Counted from the first letter of the stretch, positions 7,934 through 16,927 are shown. The stretch: DNA of 54,820 nt from Paenibacillus hemerocallicola (GCF_006265175.1 NZ_VDCQ01000068.1:1-54820), one strand, 5' to 3'. Program-made: numbers and translations. Notes: a model not told the origin generated them from the letters alone.

Positions 7934-9358
7934 ATGTCTGTCCAAAATGTGCTCAATCTGATCAAGGAAAAAAATATCGAGTGGGTAGATTTCCGTTTTG
8001 TCGGATTGTCGGGTAAAGCGCAGCATATCAGCTTGCCAAGCAGTGAGGTAGACGAAGATACGTTCGTAAACGGCGTGGCGTTCGACGGTTCCTCCATCCC
8101 TGGCTTCCGCGGGATCGAAGAGTCCGACATGGTCATGATGCCGGATACGGAAACCGCTTATGTGGATCCTTTCACCGCACATCCTACCGTAATCATTATG
8201 TGTAACATCTACACGCCGGACGGCGAACGCTACGAGCGCGACCCGCGTTCGATCGCGCAAAAGGCGGAAGAATATTTGCAACAAGCCGGTATTGGTACGG
8301 CCGCATTTTTCGCTCCCGAGTCCGAGTTTTTCATCTTCGACGACGTTCGTTTCGAAACGGGCATGAACAGATCGTACTTCGAAGTCGATTCCGAAGAAGC
8401 GGCATGGAACAGCGGACGCAAGGAAGAAGGCGGAAACCTCGGTTTCAAAGTGCCGGTTAAAGGCGGATACGTACCAGTAGCCCCAATGGACTCGCAGCAA
8501 GACATCCGCAGCGAAATGTGCCGATTGATGGCTGAAGCGGGACTTCGCATCGAGCGTCATCACCACGAAGTGGCGACTGCCGGTCAAGCCGAAATCAACT
8601 TCCGTTTCGACACGCTGACGAAAACGGCCGACAACCTGCTGAAATATAAATATATCGTGCACAACACGGCCCGCCAATACGGCAAAGTGGCAACCTTCAT
8701 GCCTAAGCCGCTGTTCGGGGACAACGGATCCGGCATGCACGTTCACCAATCGATCTTTAACGGCGACACGCCTCTGTTCTATGAAAAAGGCGCTTATGCG
8801 AACCTTAGTGAAACAGCGCTTTACTATTTGGGCGGTATTTTGCACCATGCTCCGGCTTTGATCGCGATCACGAATCCGAGCACGAACTCGTTCAAACGTC
8901 TCGTTCCCGGCTACGAAGCTCCTGTCAACCTCGTGTTCTCCAAAGGCAATCGTTCCGCAGCGGTACGTATTCCGATCGCGGCCGTTACGCCTAAAGGATG
9001 CCGTATCGAGTTCCGTACGCCGGACTCCACGGCTAACCCGTACTTGGCATTCGCAGCCATGCTGCTCGCCGGTCTTGACGGCATCAAGAACAAAATCGAC
9101 CCGCGCAAATTGGGCTACGGTCCTTTCGACACGAACATCTATGAGTTGTCCGATGCCGAGAAGAACGAAATCCGCAGCGTACCGGGCACGCTTGACGAAG
9201 CTCTTGACGCACTCGAGGCCGACAACGAGTTCTTGACTCAAGGCGGCGTATTCACGAAAGATTTCATCAGCAACTATATTGACCTCAAACGCGGCGAAGC
9301 GAAGTCCGTCAATATCCGCATTCATCCTCAAGAATATTCCTTGTACTTCGATTGCTAA
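7934..9358 (+). CDS. glnA: Type I glutamine synthetase (GSI-beta-like)
   Basis: Makes glutamine from glutamate, ammonia and ATP. ATG at 7934 is chosen because GGGAGGA precedes it; an in-frame ATG at 7916 lies on that Shine-Dalgarno. 474 residues, close to the dodecameric GSI-beta enzymes (about 470) rather than the 444-residue GSI-alpha of Bacillus. Signatures: DGSSIPGF, metal site FFAPESEFF, ATP site NPSTNSFKRLVPG and RIPIAAVT. The adenylylation loop of GSI-beta is recognisable as NIYEL with its tyrosine kept. No GlnE or GlnR gene lies nearby. A GlnR/TnrA box and strong promoter sit upstream, and the gene is monocistronic. Confidence 0.96.
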   Translation: MSVQNVLNLIKEKNIEWVDFRFVGLSGKAQHISLPSSEVDEDTFVNGVAFDGSSIPGFRGIEESDMVMMPDTETAYVDPFTAHPTVIIMCNIYTPDGERYERDPRSIAQKAEEYLQQAGIGTAAFFAPESEFFIFDDVRFETGMNRSYFEVDSEEAAWNSGRKEEGGNLGFKVPVKGGYVPVAPMDSQQDIRSEMCRLMAEAGLRIERHHHEVATAGQAEINFRFDTLTKTADNLLKYKYIVHNTARQYGKVATFMPKPLFGDNGSGMHVHQSIFNGDTPLFYEKGAYANLSETALYYLGGILHHAPALIAITNPSTNSFKRLVPGYEAPVNLVFSKGNRSAAVRIPIAAVTPKGCRIEFRTPDSTANPYLAFAAMLLAGLDGIKNKIDPRKLGYGPFDTNIYELSDAEKNEIRSVPGTLDEALDALEADNEFLTQGGVFTKDFISNYIDLKRGEAKSVNIRIHPQEYSLYFDC

Positions 9359-9377
9359 TTCGATATCAGGTAGCGCG

Positions 9378-9411
9378 CCTCCGGCTTTACGCCGGGGGCT
9401 TTTTTTCGGTT
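9378..9411 (+). terminator. Terminator after glnA
   Basis: GCCTCCGGC pairs with GCCGGGGGC around loop TTTAC, followed by T7. Confidence 0.85.
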
Positions 9412-9595
9412 TCGGAGAGCTGCCGGTGTCCGGAACATGAACAACCATATGACATTTGTCAGCGGGCAACTGGACCAAAGACCGGGTGGAAAAACAATCC
9501 ACAGTCTGATTTATTCGCTCCTGCATTGCTCTACAATGGGTTATGGAGAGAGACAAAGACAAAAAACAAAAAATCGGATAAGGTGGAAACCAAAC

Positions 9596-10945
9596 ATGAA
9601 AACTTTGAACATGGTCAAAAAAGGCGTAGTCATCGGCGGTGTCGCGGCTGCCCTGCTGCTCGGCAGCACGATACCCGGCTTCGGGGGAGCGGCGGCGCAT
9701 GCGGCTACTACGCAAATCGATTATAAAGCGATCGTCGAGCGCAATTTGTCCGGTGTGGTCGGTTATGTCGGATCTATTGCCAATCGGGAGGACAGCGAAG
9801 TTAGAGAAGAACTGATGCGGGGTCAAAACCTGGTGCAACTATCCGGCTTGACCGGCTCGGAACTGTTAAATCGATTGACAGCTTCGCTTGACCAATCGAT
9901 CGATCTGGCAGCCCGGAATGACAAGGCGATTACGAAGGAAGAGTTAGGCCGGATTAAGAGCGACGCGGCGAAACGGATATCGACGATCATCACGACCGGC
10001 GGCTATGACGATACGAAGCGGGAGAATGTCGATTACGATACCATCATTAATCGTTACATGACTGGTCTAGTCGGTTACGTCGGAGGTATTGCCAACCGAA
10101 GAGACAGCGATGTGAGGGAATTGCTGCAGCAAGGCAAAAGCTTGACGGAGCTGTCCGGCTTGACCGGCTCGGAACTGCTGAATCGATTGACGGCACCACT
10201 CGACCAATCGATCGATCTGGCCGCCCGGAGCGACAAGACGATTACGAATGAAAAACTCGACCGGATCAAGAGCGATGCGGCGAAACGGATTTCGACGATC
10301 ATCACGACCGGTGGCTATGACGATACGAAGCGGGAGAATGTCGATTACGAAATCATTATCGATCGTTACATGTCCGGTATTGTTGGCTATGTCGGAGGTA
10401 TCGCCAACCGAAGAGACAGCGATGTGAGGGAATTATTGCAGCAAGGCAAAAGCTTGACGGAGCTGTCCGGCTTGACCGGCTCGGAACTGTTGAATCGATT
10501 GACAGCTCCGCTCGACCAATCGATCGATCTGGCTGCCCGGAGCGACAGGACGATTACGTCCGAAAAGCTCGGCCGGATCAAGAGCGATGCGGCGAAACAG
10601 ATTTCGACGATCATCACGACTGGCGGCTATGACGATACGAAACGAGAATACGTCGATTACGATACAATCATTAGTCGTTATATGACTGGTCTAATCGGTT
10701 ACGTCGGAGGTATCGCCAACCGGGGAGACAGCGAAATGAGGGAATTGTTGCAGCAAGGCAAAAGCTTGACCGAGATATCCGGCTTGACCGGTTCGGAACT
10801 GTTGGATCGATTGATAGCTCCGCTCGATCAATCGATCGATCTGGCCGCCCGGAGCGACAATACGATTACGAACGAAAAACTCGACCGGATCAAGAGCGAT
10901 GCAGCGAAACAGATTTCGACGATCATCTCGACAGGCGGCTACTAA
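9596..10945 (+). CDS. Secreted protein built of four 104-residue tandem repeats
   Basis: 449 residues. ATG 9596 is chosen because AAGGTGG lies 9 bp upstream and the product starts with a classical signal peptide cut after AAAHA (about residue 36). The rest is four units of 104 residues (312 bp period at DNA level), units 2 and 3 being very alike, the last ending at the stop. Each unit has a VGYVGGIANR segment, then GKSLTELSGLTGSELL, PLDQSIDLAARSD, TITNEKLDRIKSDAAK and a closing TGGYD. The second half resembles the helical G-x-(S/T)-L-x-E-(L/I)...(I/L)-D-x-A-x-x-(G/D) modules common in secreted Bacillota proteins. No catalytic motif, membrane anchor or sorting signal is visible. Function unknown; the repeats suggest binding or a structural surface role. 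Confidence 0.85.
   Translation: MKTLNMVKKGVVIGGVAAALLLGSTIPGFGGAAAHAATTQIDYKAIVERNLSGVVGYVGSIANREDSEVREELMRGQNLVQLSGLTGSELLNRLTASLDQSIDLAARNDKAITKEELGRIKSDAAKRISTIITTGGYDDTKRENVDYDTIINRYMTGLVGYVGGIANRRDSDVRELLQQGKSLTELSGLTGSELLNRLTAPLDQSIDLAARSDKTITNEKLDRIKSDAAKRISTIITTGGYDDTKRENVDYEIIIDRYMSGIVGYVGGIANRRDSDVRELLQQGKSLTELSGLTGSELLNRLTAPLDQSIDLAARSDRTITSEKLGRIKSDAAKQISTIITTGGYDDTKREYVDYDTIISRYMTGLIGYVGGIANRGDSEMRELLQQGKSLTEISGLTGSELLDRLIAPLDQSIDLAARSDNTITNEKLDRIKSDAAKQISTIISTGGY
9719..10942 (+). repeat. Four 312-bp in-frame tandem repeats
   Basis: The codons for RYM(T/S)G recur at about 10050, 10362 and 10674, a 312-bp period; the first unit (from about 9719) is more diverged. High nucleotide identity between units 2 to 4 indicates recent duplication and allows copy-number change by recombination. 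Confidence 0.85.
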
Positions 10946-10959
10946 GGATACGCGATGAA

Positions 10960-10992
10960 GACCCTCCCGACAACGGGAGGGTCATTCTTTTG
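10960..10992 (+). terminator. Terminator after the repeat-protein gene
   Basis: GACCCTCCC pairs perfectly with GGGAGGGTC around a 6-nt loop, then ATTCTTTT. Confidence 0.85.
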
Positions 10993-11058
10993 TAACAATT
11001 TCATCGTATCCTTAATCCAGAAGCCCGGGGATTCGTTACGAGGCGGGGAGGATGGGTT

Positions 11059-12375
11059 ATGGGAACCGGATGGACGGAAGACGATGCGGTGCATTTGCTG
11101 AGTCGGACGACATTTCATGTGTCGTCGAACGATTTGAGCGCCGCGCTTTCTCTTGGCAAAGAGGAAACGGTGCGTAGACTGATCGAGGGCGTTCGGCTGG
11201 CCGGAGACAACAGGGCGATGCCGCCGATCGAGGAGACGAAAGCGGACGGCAAGGAGCTGAAGCCTAACGAAATCAGCGACGAGCAAACCTATTGGCTGTA
11301 CAGGATGGCTGCAAGCGACGAGCCGCTTAAGGAAAAAATGACGCTGTACTGGCACGACCATTTCGCAACCTCGTACCGGAAGGTGAATGATGCCGCGCTT
11401 ATGCGGAAGCAGAACGAGCTGTTCCGGACGAAGGCGCTCGGCAGCTTCCGCGAGCTCGTGCTCGAGGTCGGACGCGATCCGGCTATGCTCATTTGGCTGG
11501 ATTCGAACAGCAACAAAAAAGGCAAGCCGAACGAAAATTACGCCCGCGAAATTATGGAGCTGTTCACGCTCGGCCTCGGCAATTATACCGAGGAGGACAT
11601 AAAGGAAGCGGCGCGCGCGTTCACCGGCTGGGGATACGATCGCAATAACGCAAAGGTCGTTTATAATGCCAAGCAGCATGACGCCGGCTGGAAAAACGTG
11701 CTGGGGGAGACAGGCAATTTCGACGAGGAGTCCGTCGTGGATGTGCTGTTTCGGCAAAAGGCTCTCGCCCCGTTCATGGCGCGCAATCTGCTCTCTTATT
11801 TCGGGACGCCGAATCCGTCCGAGCAATGGGTAGCGACGGTGGCCGCCGATTTTGCCGAAAAGGAGACCGTCGGCGACGTGCTTCGCGCATTGTTTGAATC
11901 CGACGAATTTTATAGGCCGGAATATCGGCTTACGGTCGTTAAAAGTCCTGCCGAATATGTCGCGGGCATCATCCGCGCTTTCGATATCCCGATGGCCAAA
12001 AGCTTTGCGTCTTCGATGCGCAGGATGGGGCAGGAGCTGTATATGCCTCCGGACGTAGCAGGCTGGGACGGAGGGGCTGCGTGGTTGATGGCCAGCTCGT
12101 TGCTGTCGCGCTCCCAGTTCGCGGAGTCGGTGTCGAAACGGGTCAAAACCAATTTGCTCACATCCGCGGCCTATATGCCGGAACGCAAAGACAACGCAGA
12201 GGATTGGGTCGATTTGTGGCGGAGAAACGCCGGCGTATGGGGTCTGGGAGAACGAAGCCGGAGCGTGCTGGCGAAATATGCGGACGAAACGTTCGTCCAT
12301 GCGGCGGCGAAGGTGAACGGGATGAGGGGATTGCTTCAATTGCTCATGATCAGCCCCGAAGCCCAGATGAAATAA
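11059..12375 (+). CDS. DUF1800 family protein
   Basis: 438 residues with the DUF1800 hallmarks NYAREIMELFTLGLGNYTEEDIKEAARAFTGW and PPDVAGWDGGAAW. No signal peptide is obvious. ATG follows GGGGAGGATG. DUF1800 genes are almost always paired with DUF1501 genes, as here (56 bp downstream); the pair is thought to act in exported metabolism or cell-surface processes, but the biochemistry is not settled. Confidence 0.88.
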   Translation: MGTGWTEDDAVHLLSRTTFHVSSNDLSAALSLGKEETVRRLIEGVRLAGDNRAMPPIEETKADGKELKPNEISDEQTYWLYRMAASDEPLKEKMTLYWHDHFATSYRKVNDAALMRKQNELFRTKALGSFRELVLEVGRDPAMLIWLDSNSNKKGKPNENYAREIMELFTLGLGNYTEEDIKEAARAFTGWGYDRNNAKVVYNAKQHDAGWKNVLGETGNFDEESVVDVLFRQKALAPFMARNLLSYFGTPNPSEQWVATVAADFAEKETVGDVLRALFESDEFYRPEYRLTVVKSPAEYVAGIIRAFDIPMAKSFASSMRRMGQELYMPPDVAGWDGGAAWLMASSLLSRSQFAESVSKRVKTNLLTSAAYMPERKDNAEDWVDLWRRNAGVWGLGERSRSVLAKYADETFVHAAAKVNGMRGLLQLLMISPEAQMK

Positions 12376-12431
12376 CGGACGAGGAAGGGACGCTTCGCGC
12401 GAGTAGCGAAGCGCAAGGAGGAGACAGTCTC

Positions 12432-13682
12432 ATGAACATGAGCAGAAGGGAATTTATCGTCAAAGGAACGGCGCTGTTCGCGACATTGGGGCTGGGCGGA
12501 CCGTTCCTGTTCTCGAAATCCGGGCAGCCGCTATATGCGGAATCGGCCGGCGGGCAGGAAGCGGCCCCTGCTGATCCCACCGTGCTGGTCGTCATCCAGT
12601 TGACGGGCGGCAACGACGGCATTAACACGCTCATTCCTTACGGGCTGGGCGGCTACTTTGACGCTCGGCCGACGCTGGCGATGCGGGAGCACGAGGTGCT
12701 GGACGTCGACGGGAAGGTCGGCCTGCATCCCAGTCTGAAAGGGTTATACAGCATGTACGAACAAGGGCGGCTTGCCATCGTGCAGGGCGTCGGCTACCCG
12801 AACCCGGACCGGTCGCACTTCCGCTCGATGGATATTTGGCAGACGGCGGAGCCGGACAAATTGGGGCGTGACGGCTGGCTCGGGCGGTACGTCGCCTCCT
12901 CGCTGTCTGGAGTGCACAATCCGCTGAAGGCGCTTCAGATCGGCAACATTTCCAACAAGGCGTTCGATTCGGATGAAGTCAACGTGCCCGTCATCCAAAC
13001 GCTGGACACGTTCCGTCTCGTCGATCCGAAAACGCCTTCCGTGGAGCAGAATCGGATCGCACAAGCCTTTCTCGACATGTACGATCCGAAGCGGCAGGGC
13101 GTGCAGCTGCAGGTAGCGTGCCGCCGTGGAGTGGAAGCCTACGAAAGCGTGGCGGCTATTCAGTCGCTCGGATCGTCGTACCGCAATAAGGTCGTTTATC
13201 CGAAAACCGGTATCGGCAAAGATTTGCAGCTCGTATCGCAAATTTTGACCGGCCAGTCGGGCACGCGCGTATTTTACGCCCAATTGGGCGGCTTCGACGA
13301 CCATGCCCAGGAGAAGCAGCAGCACGCCAAGCTGCTGGAGGATCTCGACGTTGCCGTAACGGCCTTCTATGCCGACTTGGAGGAGCAGGGCTTGGCCGAC
13401 CGCGTCGTTACGCTCGCTTTTTCCGAGTTCGGACGAAGGGTCAAAGAGAATGGAAGCGGCGGAACGGATCATGGAACGGCGGCGCCGGTGTTCGTCATGG
13501 GCAATAAGGTCAAGGGCGGGCTGTATGGGGTATATCCGAGCTTGACGAACGTCGACCGGAACGGGGATTTGAAATACGAGGTGGACTTCCGGTCGGTGTA
13601 CCACACGTTAATCGACCGCTGGCTTCAGGGTGACGCGAAGGGCACGCTTGCGAAAACGTACGAGAATCTCGGGTTTGTTTGA
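12432..13682 (+). CDS. DUF1501 family protein with twin-arginine signal
   Basis: 416 residues. The N-terminus MSRREFIVKG followed by a hydrophobic stretch is a Tat export signal (SRRxF). The body has the alkaline-phosphatase-like DUF1501 features VVIQLTGGNDGINTL near the N-terminus and FSEFGRRVKENGSGGTDHGTAAPVFV near the C-terminus, holding likely metal ligands. The start at 12432 has AAGGAGGAG 9 bp upstream; earlier in-frame codons overlap the DUF1800 gene. Tat export suggests a protein folded, perhaps with metal, before secretion. Substrate unknown. Confidence 0.88.
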   Translation: MNMSRREFIVKGTALFATLGLGGPFLFSKSGQPLYAESAGGQEAAPADPTVLVVIQLTGGNDGINTLIPYGLGGYFDARPTLAMREHEVLDVDGKVGLHPSLKGLYSMYEQGRLAIVQGVGYPNPDRSHFRSMDIWQTAEPDKLGRDGWLGRYVASSLSGVHNPLKALQIGNISNKAFDSDEVNVPVIQTLDTFRLVDPKTPSVEQNRIAQAFLDMYDPKRQGVQLQVACRRGVEAYESVAAIQSLGSSYRNKVVYPKTGIGKDLQLVSQILTGQSGTRVFYAQLGGFDDHAQEKQQHAKLLEDLDVAVTAFYADLEEQGLADRVVTLAFSEFGRRVKENGSGGTDHGTAAPVFVMGNKVKGGLYGVYPSLTNVDRNGDLKYEVDFRSVYHTLIDRWLQGDAKGTLAKTYENLGFV

Positions 13683-13692
13683 AACAAGTCCA

Positions 13693-13723
13693 AAAAGCGC
13701 CGAATGAAAGTATCGGCGCTTTT
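13693..13723. terminator. Bidirectional terminator between convergent genes
   Basis: AAAAAGCGCCGA pairs with TCGGCGCTTTT around a 9-nt loop. The A-run on one side and T-run on the other serve the DUF1501 gene (+) and the DUF1992-like gene (-). Confidence 0.8.
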
Positions 13724-13738
13724 GTTCGGTAATCGCTA

Positions 13739-14032
13739 TTATTGCCAAGCCTCGTACTCATCCAACCAATTATCGGACGATAGGGACGGCTTGCGTAAAT
13801 ATGCATTAGGGACATGATTGTTATAGGCGGCGATGCGCTCGTTGATCGCACGCAGGCCGGCGTCGAAATCGGCCGGAAGCGAACGGTGCTTATTCGCCAT
13901 CAGCTTATCCAGCTTGGCGCGTATGTCGTGACGGAGCTTTAACCATTGCGGCAAATCGTCGGCGTGCTTGATTTCCAGGTAAAACGGATCGAATGCGGTC
14001 GTTTCTTCGCGACTGTTTATCGATGCTTCCAT
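13739..14032 (-). CDS. Small DUF1992-like protein (DnaJC28-conserved domain)
   Basis: 97 residues, charged and helical. The C-terminal half (INERIAAYNNHVPNAYLRKPSL) resembles the end of the DUF1992 domain, where an IN-x-x-I-x-x-(Y/L)-N-x-x-VP motif is typical. The usual N-terminal GE-FDNLPGKGKPL motif of that family is missing, so the assignment is tentative. A GGAGGGATCAAG-type binding site precedes the ATG. No operon partner. Confidence 0.6.
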   Translation of the reverse strand: MEASINSREETTAFDPFYLEIKHADDLPQWLKLRHDIRAKLDKLMANKHRSLPADFDAGLRAINERIAAYNNHVPNAYLRKPSLSSDNWLDEYEAWQ

Positions 14033-14256
14033 CTTGATCCCTCCTTGCGCAAGTTATCCTTCAAGGGAACTTCTTGATTTCATTATACATCGCGAGGCGT
14101 CGGCGGAGGCTGCGTGTTATGGCGGATTAGAGACAACTTTATGACGGAATGATGAAACCAAATATATGTTTCTTGACTATGGAATATGACGGATTGGCGA
14201 ATAATGGAGGCTATGGCGGTGCATGCTAACCGGTGGAACGGCAGGAGGTGAAACCG

Positions 14257-14400
14257 ATGGCAAGCCAACAAGTGAAGCAGCAAGCGCAAAAAATCGTGGA
14301 AAGCTGCAACAAGCTGCAAAACATGGAGACGGACGAAGCGATCCGCAACGAATTGTCGAAAATCAAGCAATACTGCGCTACGATCGAAAATCAAATTTAG
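14257..14400 (+). CDS. Conserved-looking 47-residue small protein
   Basis: A short gene with an excellent AGGAGGTG ribosome binding site 6 bp before ATG. The product is amphipathic and Lys/Gln/Glu-rich, begins MASQQVKQQAQKIVESCNK, contains two cysteines (residues 18 and 41), and reads as two short helices. No signal peptide or membrane span. A terminator-like hairpin follows 4 bp after the stop. Function unknown. Confidence 0.7.
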   Translation: MASQQVKQQAQKIVESCNKLQNMETDEAIRNELSKIKQYCATIENQI

Positions 14401-14411
14401 TCGGATGAAAG

Positions 14412-14442
14412 CGAAGGTCCTGGGATAAGCCTGGGGCTTTTG
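14412..14442 (+). terminator. Terminator after the small gene
   Basis: GTCCTGGG pairs with CCTGGGGC around loop ATAAG, followed by TTTTG. Three G-U pairs make it moderate. Confidence 0.5.
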
Positions 14443-14830
14443 TCGTATTTTGCTACAGCGGCATAAGCATGATTCGTGCGTACGGAAGCGCATGCCCCGC
14501 ACGATACACGATAGTTGAAGGCTAGCGGCTTTTGCAGGATCTTGCAGGGTCTTGCGGGACCGCGAATCCACCAAATAACGGAACTGACGTATGTTATGGA
14601 CCCAAGTGCCATTGTCGATCGCAAAATAACGGAAAACCGTTCCGCTAAACCGCTGTTTACGTACATATCCCGCCTCGAAAGATCGATATAACGGAAGCGT
14701 GTTCCGCTATCTTCAAGTGTGTGACGGTATTCGGGACAATAGCGGAATACAGTTCCTTTATTTCCGGCGACACGTTGCACCTGCCCCATCCAGAGGCTTC
14801 GGGTTGTGTGGTGATGCGTGTTATACAAAT
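14443..14830. repeat. Intergenic region with short degenerate repeats
   Basis: No gene seen. ATAACGGAA recurs at 14575, 14626 and 14688; the last two are followed by GTTCCGCTA (14639 and 14701), and a rearranged copy, AATAGCGGAA...AGTTCC, starts at 14739. Three 10-bp units of CTTGCAGG(A/G)T type lie near 14530-14557. These look like dispersed intergenic palindromes. Confidence 0.6.
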
Positions 14831-14855
14831 GAAACCGCCGGATACCGGCGGTTTT
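14831..14855. terminator. Terminator downstream of cssS
   Basis: GAAACCGCCGG and CCGGCGGTTTTC form a near-perfect hairpin with a 2-4 nt loop. The A-rich 5' side gives a U-run on the minus strand, where cssS ends at 14880. Confidence 0.7.
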
Positions 14856-14879
14856 CGCATTTTCAATACGGAAGCGGGT

Positions 14880-16247
14880 TTACTCGAAAAGGACCCGAAA
14901 GCGCACGCCGTCCGGTTCGTTGCACGCCTGAACGGACGCTTGGTGCAGCTCGGCGATCCGTTTGACAATGGCGAGACCGAGACCGAATTCGCCGTTCGCT
15001 CCGGAGCGGAAATGGCCGAACAGATCGTCCATCAATTCCGGCTCGATCGGCGGGCCGTCGTTGGACACGGTCCACGCTCCCCTGCCGCCGTCCGCTCCGC
15101 CGGGTTGGCTGGTAACCGTAATTCGCGACCTTGCGTAACGGATCTGATTGTCCAGCAAATTTTCCAGCGCGACCGTCCACTGGTCCGGGTCGCCTTGTAG
15201 GACAAGCGGCTCCATCCGAAGCGTCCACGTCAGCTCGGGACGCCGCCAACGAAGACGCTCGACAACCTGCTCCGTCAAACGGTCGAGCCGGAACGGTTCC
15301 TTCGTTACCGGCTTGTAGGTAGCATAATAGTCCAGCTTGGTCAAATACAGCAGCGAGCGTATCCGATTTCCGAGTCTTTCCGCTTCCTGATCGATGACCT
15401 CGACGGACGTTTGCAGGCTGCCTTTCGGATAGATGCCGTCCTGTATCGATTGCGCATAGCTGCGAATGACCATGACCGGGGTTTTCAGCTCGTGGGAAAT
15501 GTGCTGGAGCAGGGTCTGCTGCGTTTCGTCCTGCCGGATGAGCTGCTGCCGCGCTTGCTCCATCGAGTGGGCAAGCCGGCCGAACTCGTCCTTGCGGTCG
15601 AGTCCGATCGGCTGCGTCCGGTTGCGGTCCGCGAGATGCTTGACGTCGTTTTCCAGCTTGACGAGCGGGCGCGACAAATATTTGGCCAGCCAGAGCGCCG
15701 GAATCCAGCTGAACAGCAAAATAAGGCCCATAATGAGGGACAGCCGGAACGACAGCTCCTTCACCAGCTTGTTCCGGTGCTCGTCCCACATGTAGGACAG
15801 CACGTACAGCTTGCGGCCCCGGAACGCTTCGGCGCGGATTACATAATACATTTTCTCGCCGTTCAGCCGATATTCGTACCGCTCGGCCGGCAGCGTCTGC
15901 TCGCGGGCTTCGGCGGCCAACAGCTGCTTGAATTCGGTCGGGAGCGTCGCGGGGTTCGGCAGCAGTCTGCCTTCCGGAGTCATGAACAAATGCCGGACCG
16001 TACGGATGTTTTGCTTCTCCTGATCGCGCTCGATCGCGGCCGGATCTTCCAGAAGCCGGTCGGCGATCCGGTCCTGCAGACGATTCGAGAGCAGCGAATT
16101 TTGCGCCTCCTCGATCGTCCTGTATATTTCCCGCGTAAAGTAACTGCCGAGAAACAACGGAATCGCGAGCAGGAGCAGCAGGGCGATGCCGGTCGTAATC
16201 GTCGTGATGACAAGCCAAATTTGCACGAACAAAGGCTTGTTTTTCAC
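14880..16247 (-). CDS. cssS: Secretion-stress sensor histidine kinase CssS
   Basis: Membrane kinase sensing secretion stress in Bacillus. 455 residues from a GTG start overlapping the cssR stop codon (GTGA); longer frames are unlikely. Order: TM1 (about 8-33), extracellular loop (about 34-165), TM2 (about 168-188), HAMP, HisKA with His252 (HISHELKTP), HATPase_c with NLLDNQIRYA, NDGPPI and GEFGLGL. The segments KNKPLFVQIW at the N-terminus, SWIPALWLAKYLSRPLV after TM2, and KTPVMVIRSYAQSI closely resemble B. subtilis CssS, including the unusual DNQIRYA N-box. Co-transcribed with cssR. Confidence 0.9.
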   Translation of the reverse strand: MKNKPLFVQIWLVITTITTGIALLLLLAIPLFLGSYFTREIYRTIEEAQNSLLSNRLQDRIADRLLEDPAAIERDQEKQNIRTVRHLFMTPEGRLLPNPATLPTEFKQLLAAEAREQTLPAERYEYRLNGEKMYYVIRAEAFRGRKLYVLSYMWDEHRNKLVKELSFRLSLIMGLILLFSWIPALWLAKYLSRPLVKLENDVKHLADRNRTQPIGLDRKDEFGRLAHSMEQARQQLIRQDETQQTLLQHISHELKTPVMVIRSYAQSIQDGIYPKGSLQTSVEVIDQEAERLGNRIRSLLYLTKLDYYATYKPVTKEPFRLDRLTEQVVERLRWRRPELTWTLRMEPLVLQGDPDQWTVALENLLDNQIRYARSRITVTSQPGGADGGRGAWTVSNDGPPIEPELMDDLFGHFRSGANGEFGLGLAIVKRIAELHQASVQACNEPDGVRFRVLFE

Positions 16248-16927
16248 GATTGCACCAGCCTGTACCCGTAGCCGTACAACGTTTCCAGCCGCAAGTCGGT
16301 CAACTTCCTGCGAATGCGGCGGACCAGATCGTCGACGACGCGATCGGTGCCGAAATAATCTTCGCCCCATATATGATTGAGCAGCTGCTCGCGGGCGAAC
16401 GCTGTTCCTTGGTGCTTCGCCAGGAACAGCACGAAATCGAATTCCTTCGACGTCAGCTCGATTATCGTATCCTGACGGTACAGGAGGCGTCTCGTCTCGT
16501 CGATATGGTACGGGGGAATGACGATTGTCGACACAGCCGGCTGCGTCTCGATCTGCGGTGCGCCGTAAATGCGCTCGAGCAGCCTGCGGCTGCGGATTAC
16601 GAGCTCCCGGGGAAGAAACGGCTTCGCCAAGTAGTCGTCGCTGCCCATCTCGAGTCCGATCACCCGGTCCAGGTCCGCATCCCGGGCCGAAATAAAAATA
16701 ACGGGCATACCCGGGGAGTCGGCTTTAATCTCGCGTATAAGCTGGAACCCGTCCACATCGGGAAGCATAATGTCCAAAATCCACAGGTGCGGCCTTTCCG
16801 GAATCGCCTTGCGCGCCTCTTCGCCCCGCAGGAAGCTGCGCACTTGCCAGCCTTCCTTGTGCAAATAAGTGGACAGCACCTGATTCAAATTGGTTTCATC
16901 CTCCGCTATATAAATGCGAAACGGCAC
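16244..16927 (-). CDS. cssR: Secretion-stress response regulator CssR
   Basis: OmpR-type regulator, 227 residues, GTG start with AGGAGG 9 bp upstream. Phospho-acceptor Asp52 in WILDIMLPD, Lys102 in AKPF, and a winged helix with GEDYFGTDRVVDDLVRRIRRK. The segments PHLWILDIMLPD and FGTDRVVDDLVRR match CssR closely. In B. subtilis CssR activates htrA and htrB; here htrA lies about 12 kb away on the other strand, so regulation in trans is inferred. Confidence 0.9.
   Translation of the reverse strand: MPFRIYIAEDETNLNQVLSTYLHKEGWQVRSFLRGEEARKAIPERPHLWILDIMLPDVDGFQLIREIKADSPGMPVIFISARDADLDRVIGLEMGSDDYLAKPFLPRELVIRSRRLLERIYGAPQIETQPAVSTIVIPPYHIDETRRLLYRQDTIIELTSKEFDFVLFLAKHQGTAFAREQLLNHIWGEDYFGTDRVVDDLVRRIRRKLTDLRLETLYGYGYRLVQS

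Noticed and set aside
14397-14968. Several overlapping open frames between the small gene and cssS
   Set aside because: All lack ribosome binding sites and cross the intergenic repeats or the end of cssS.
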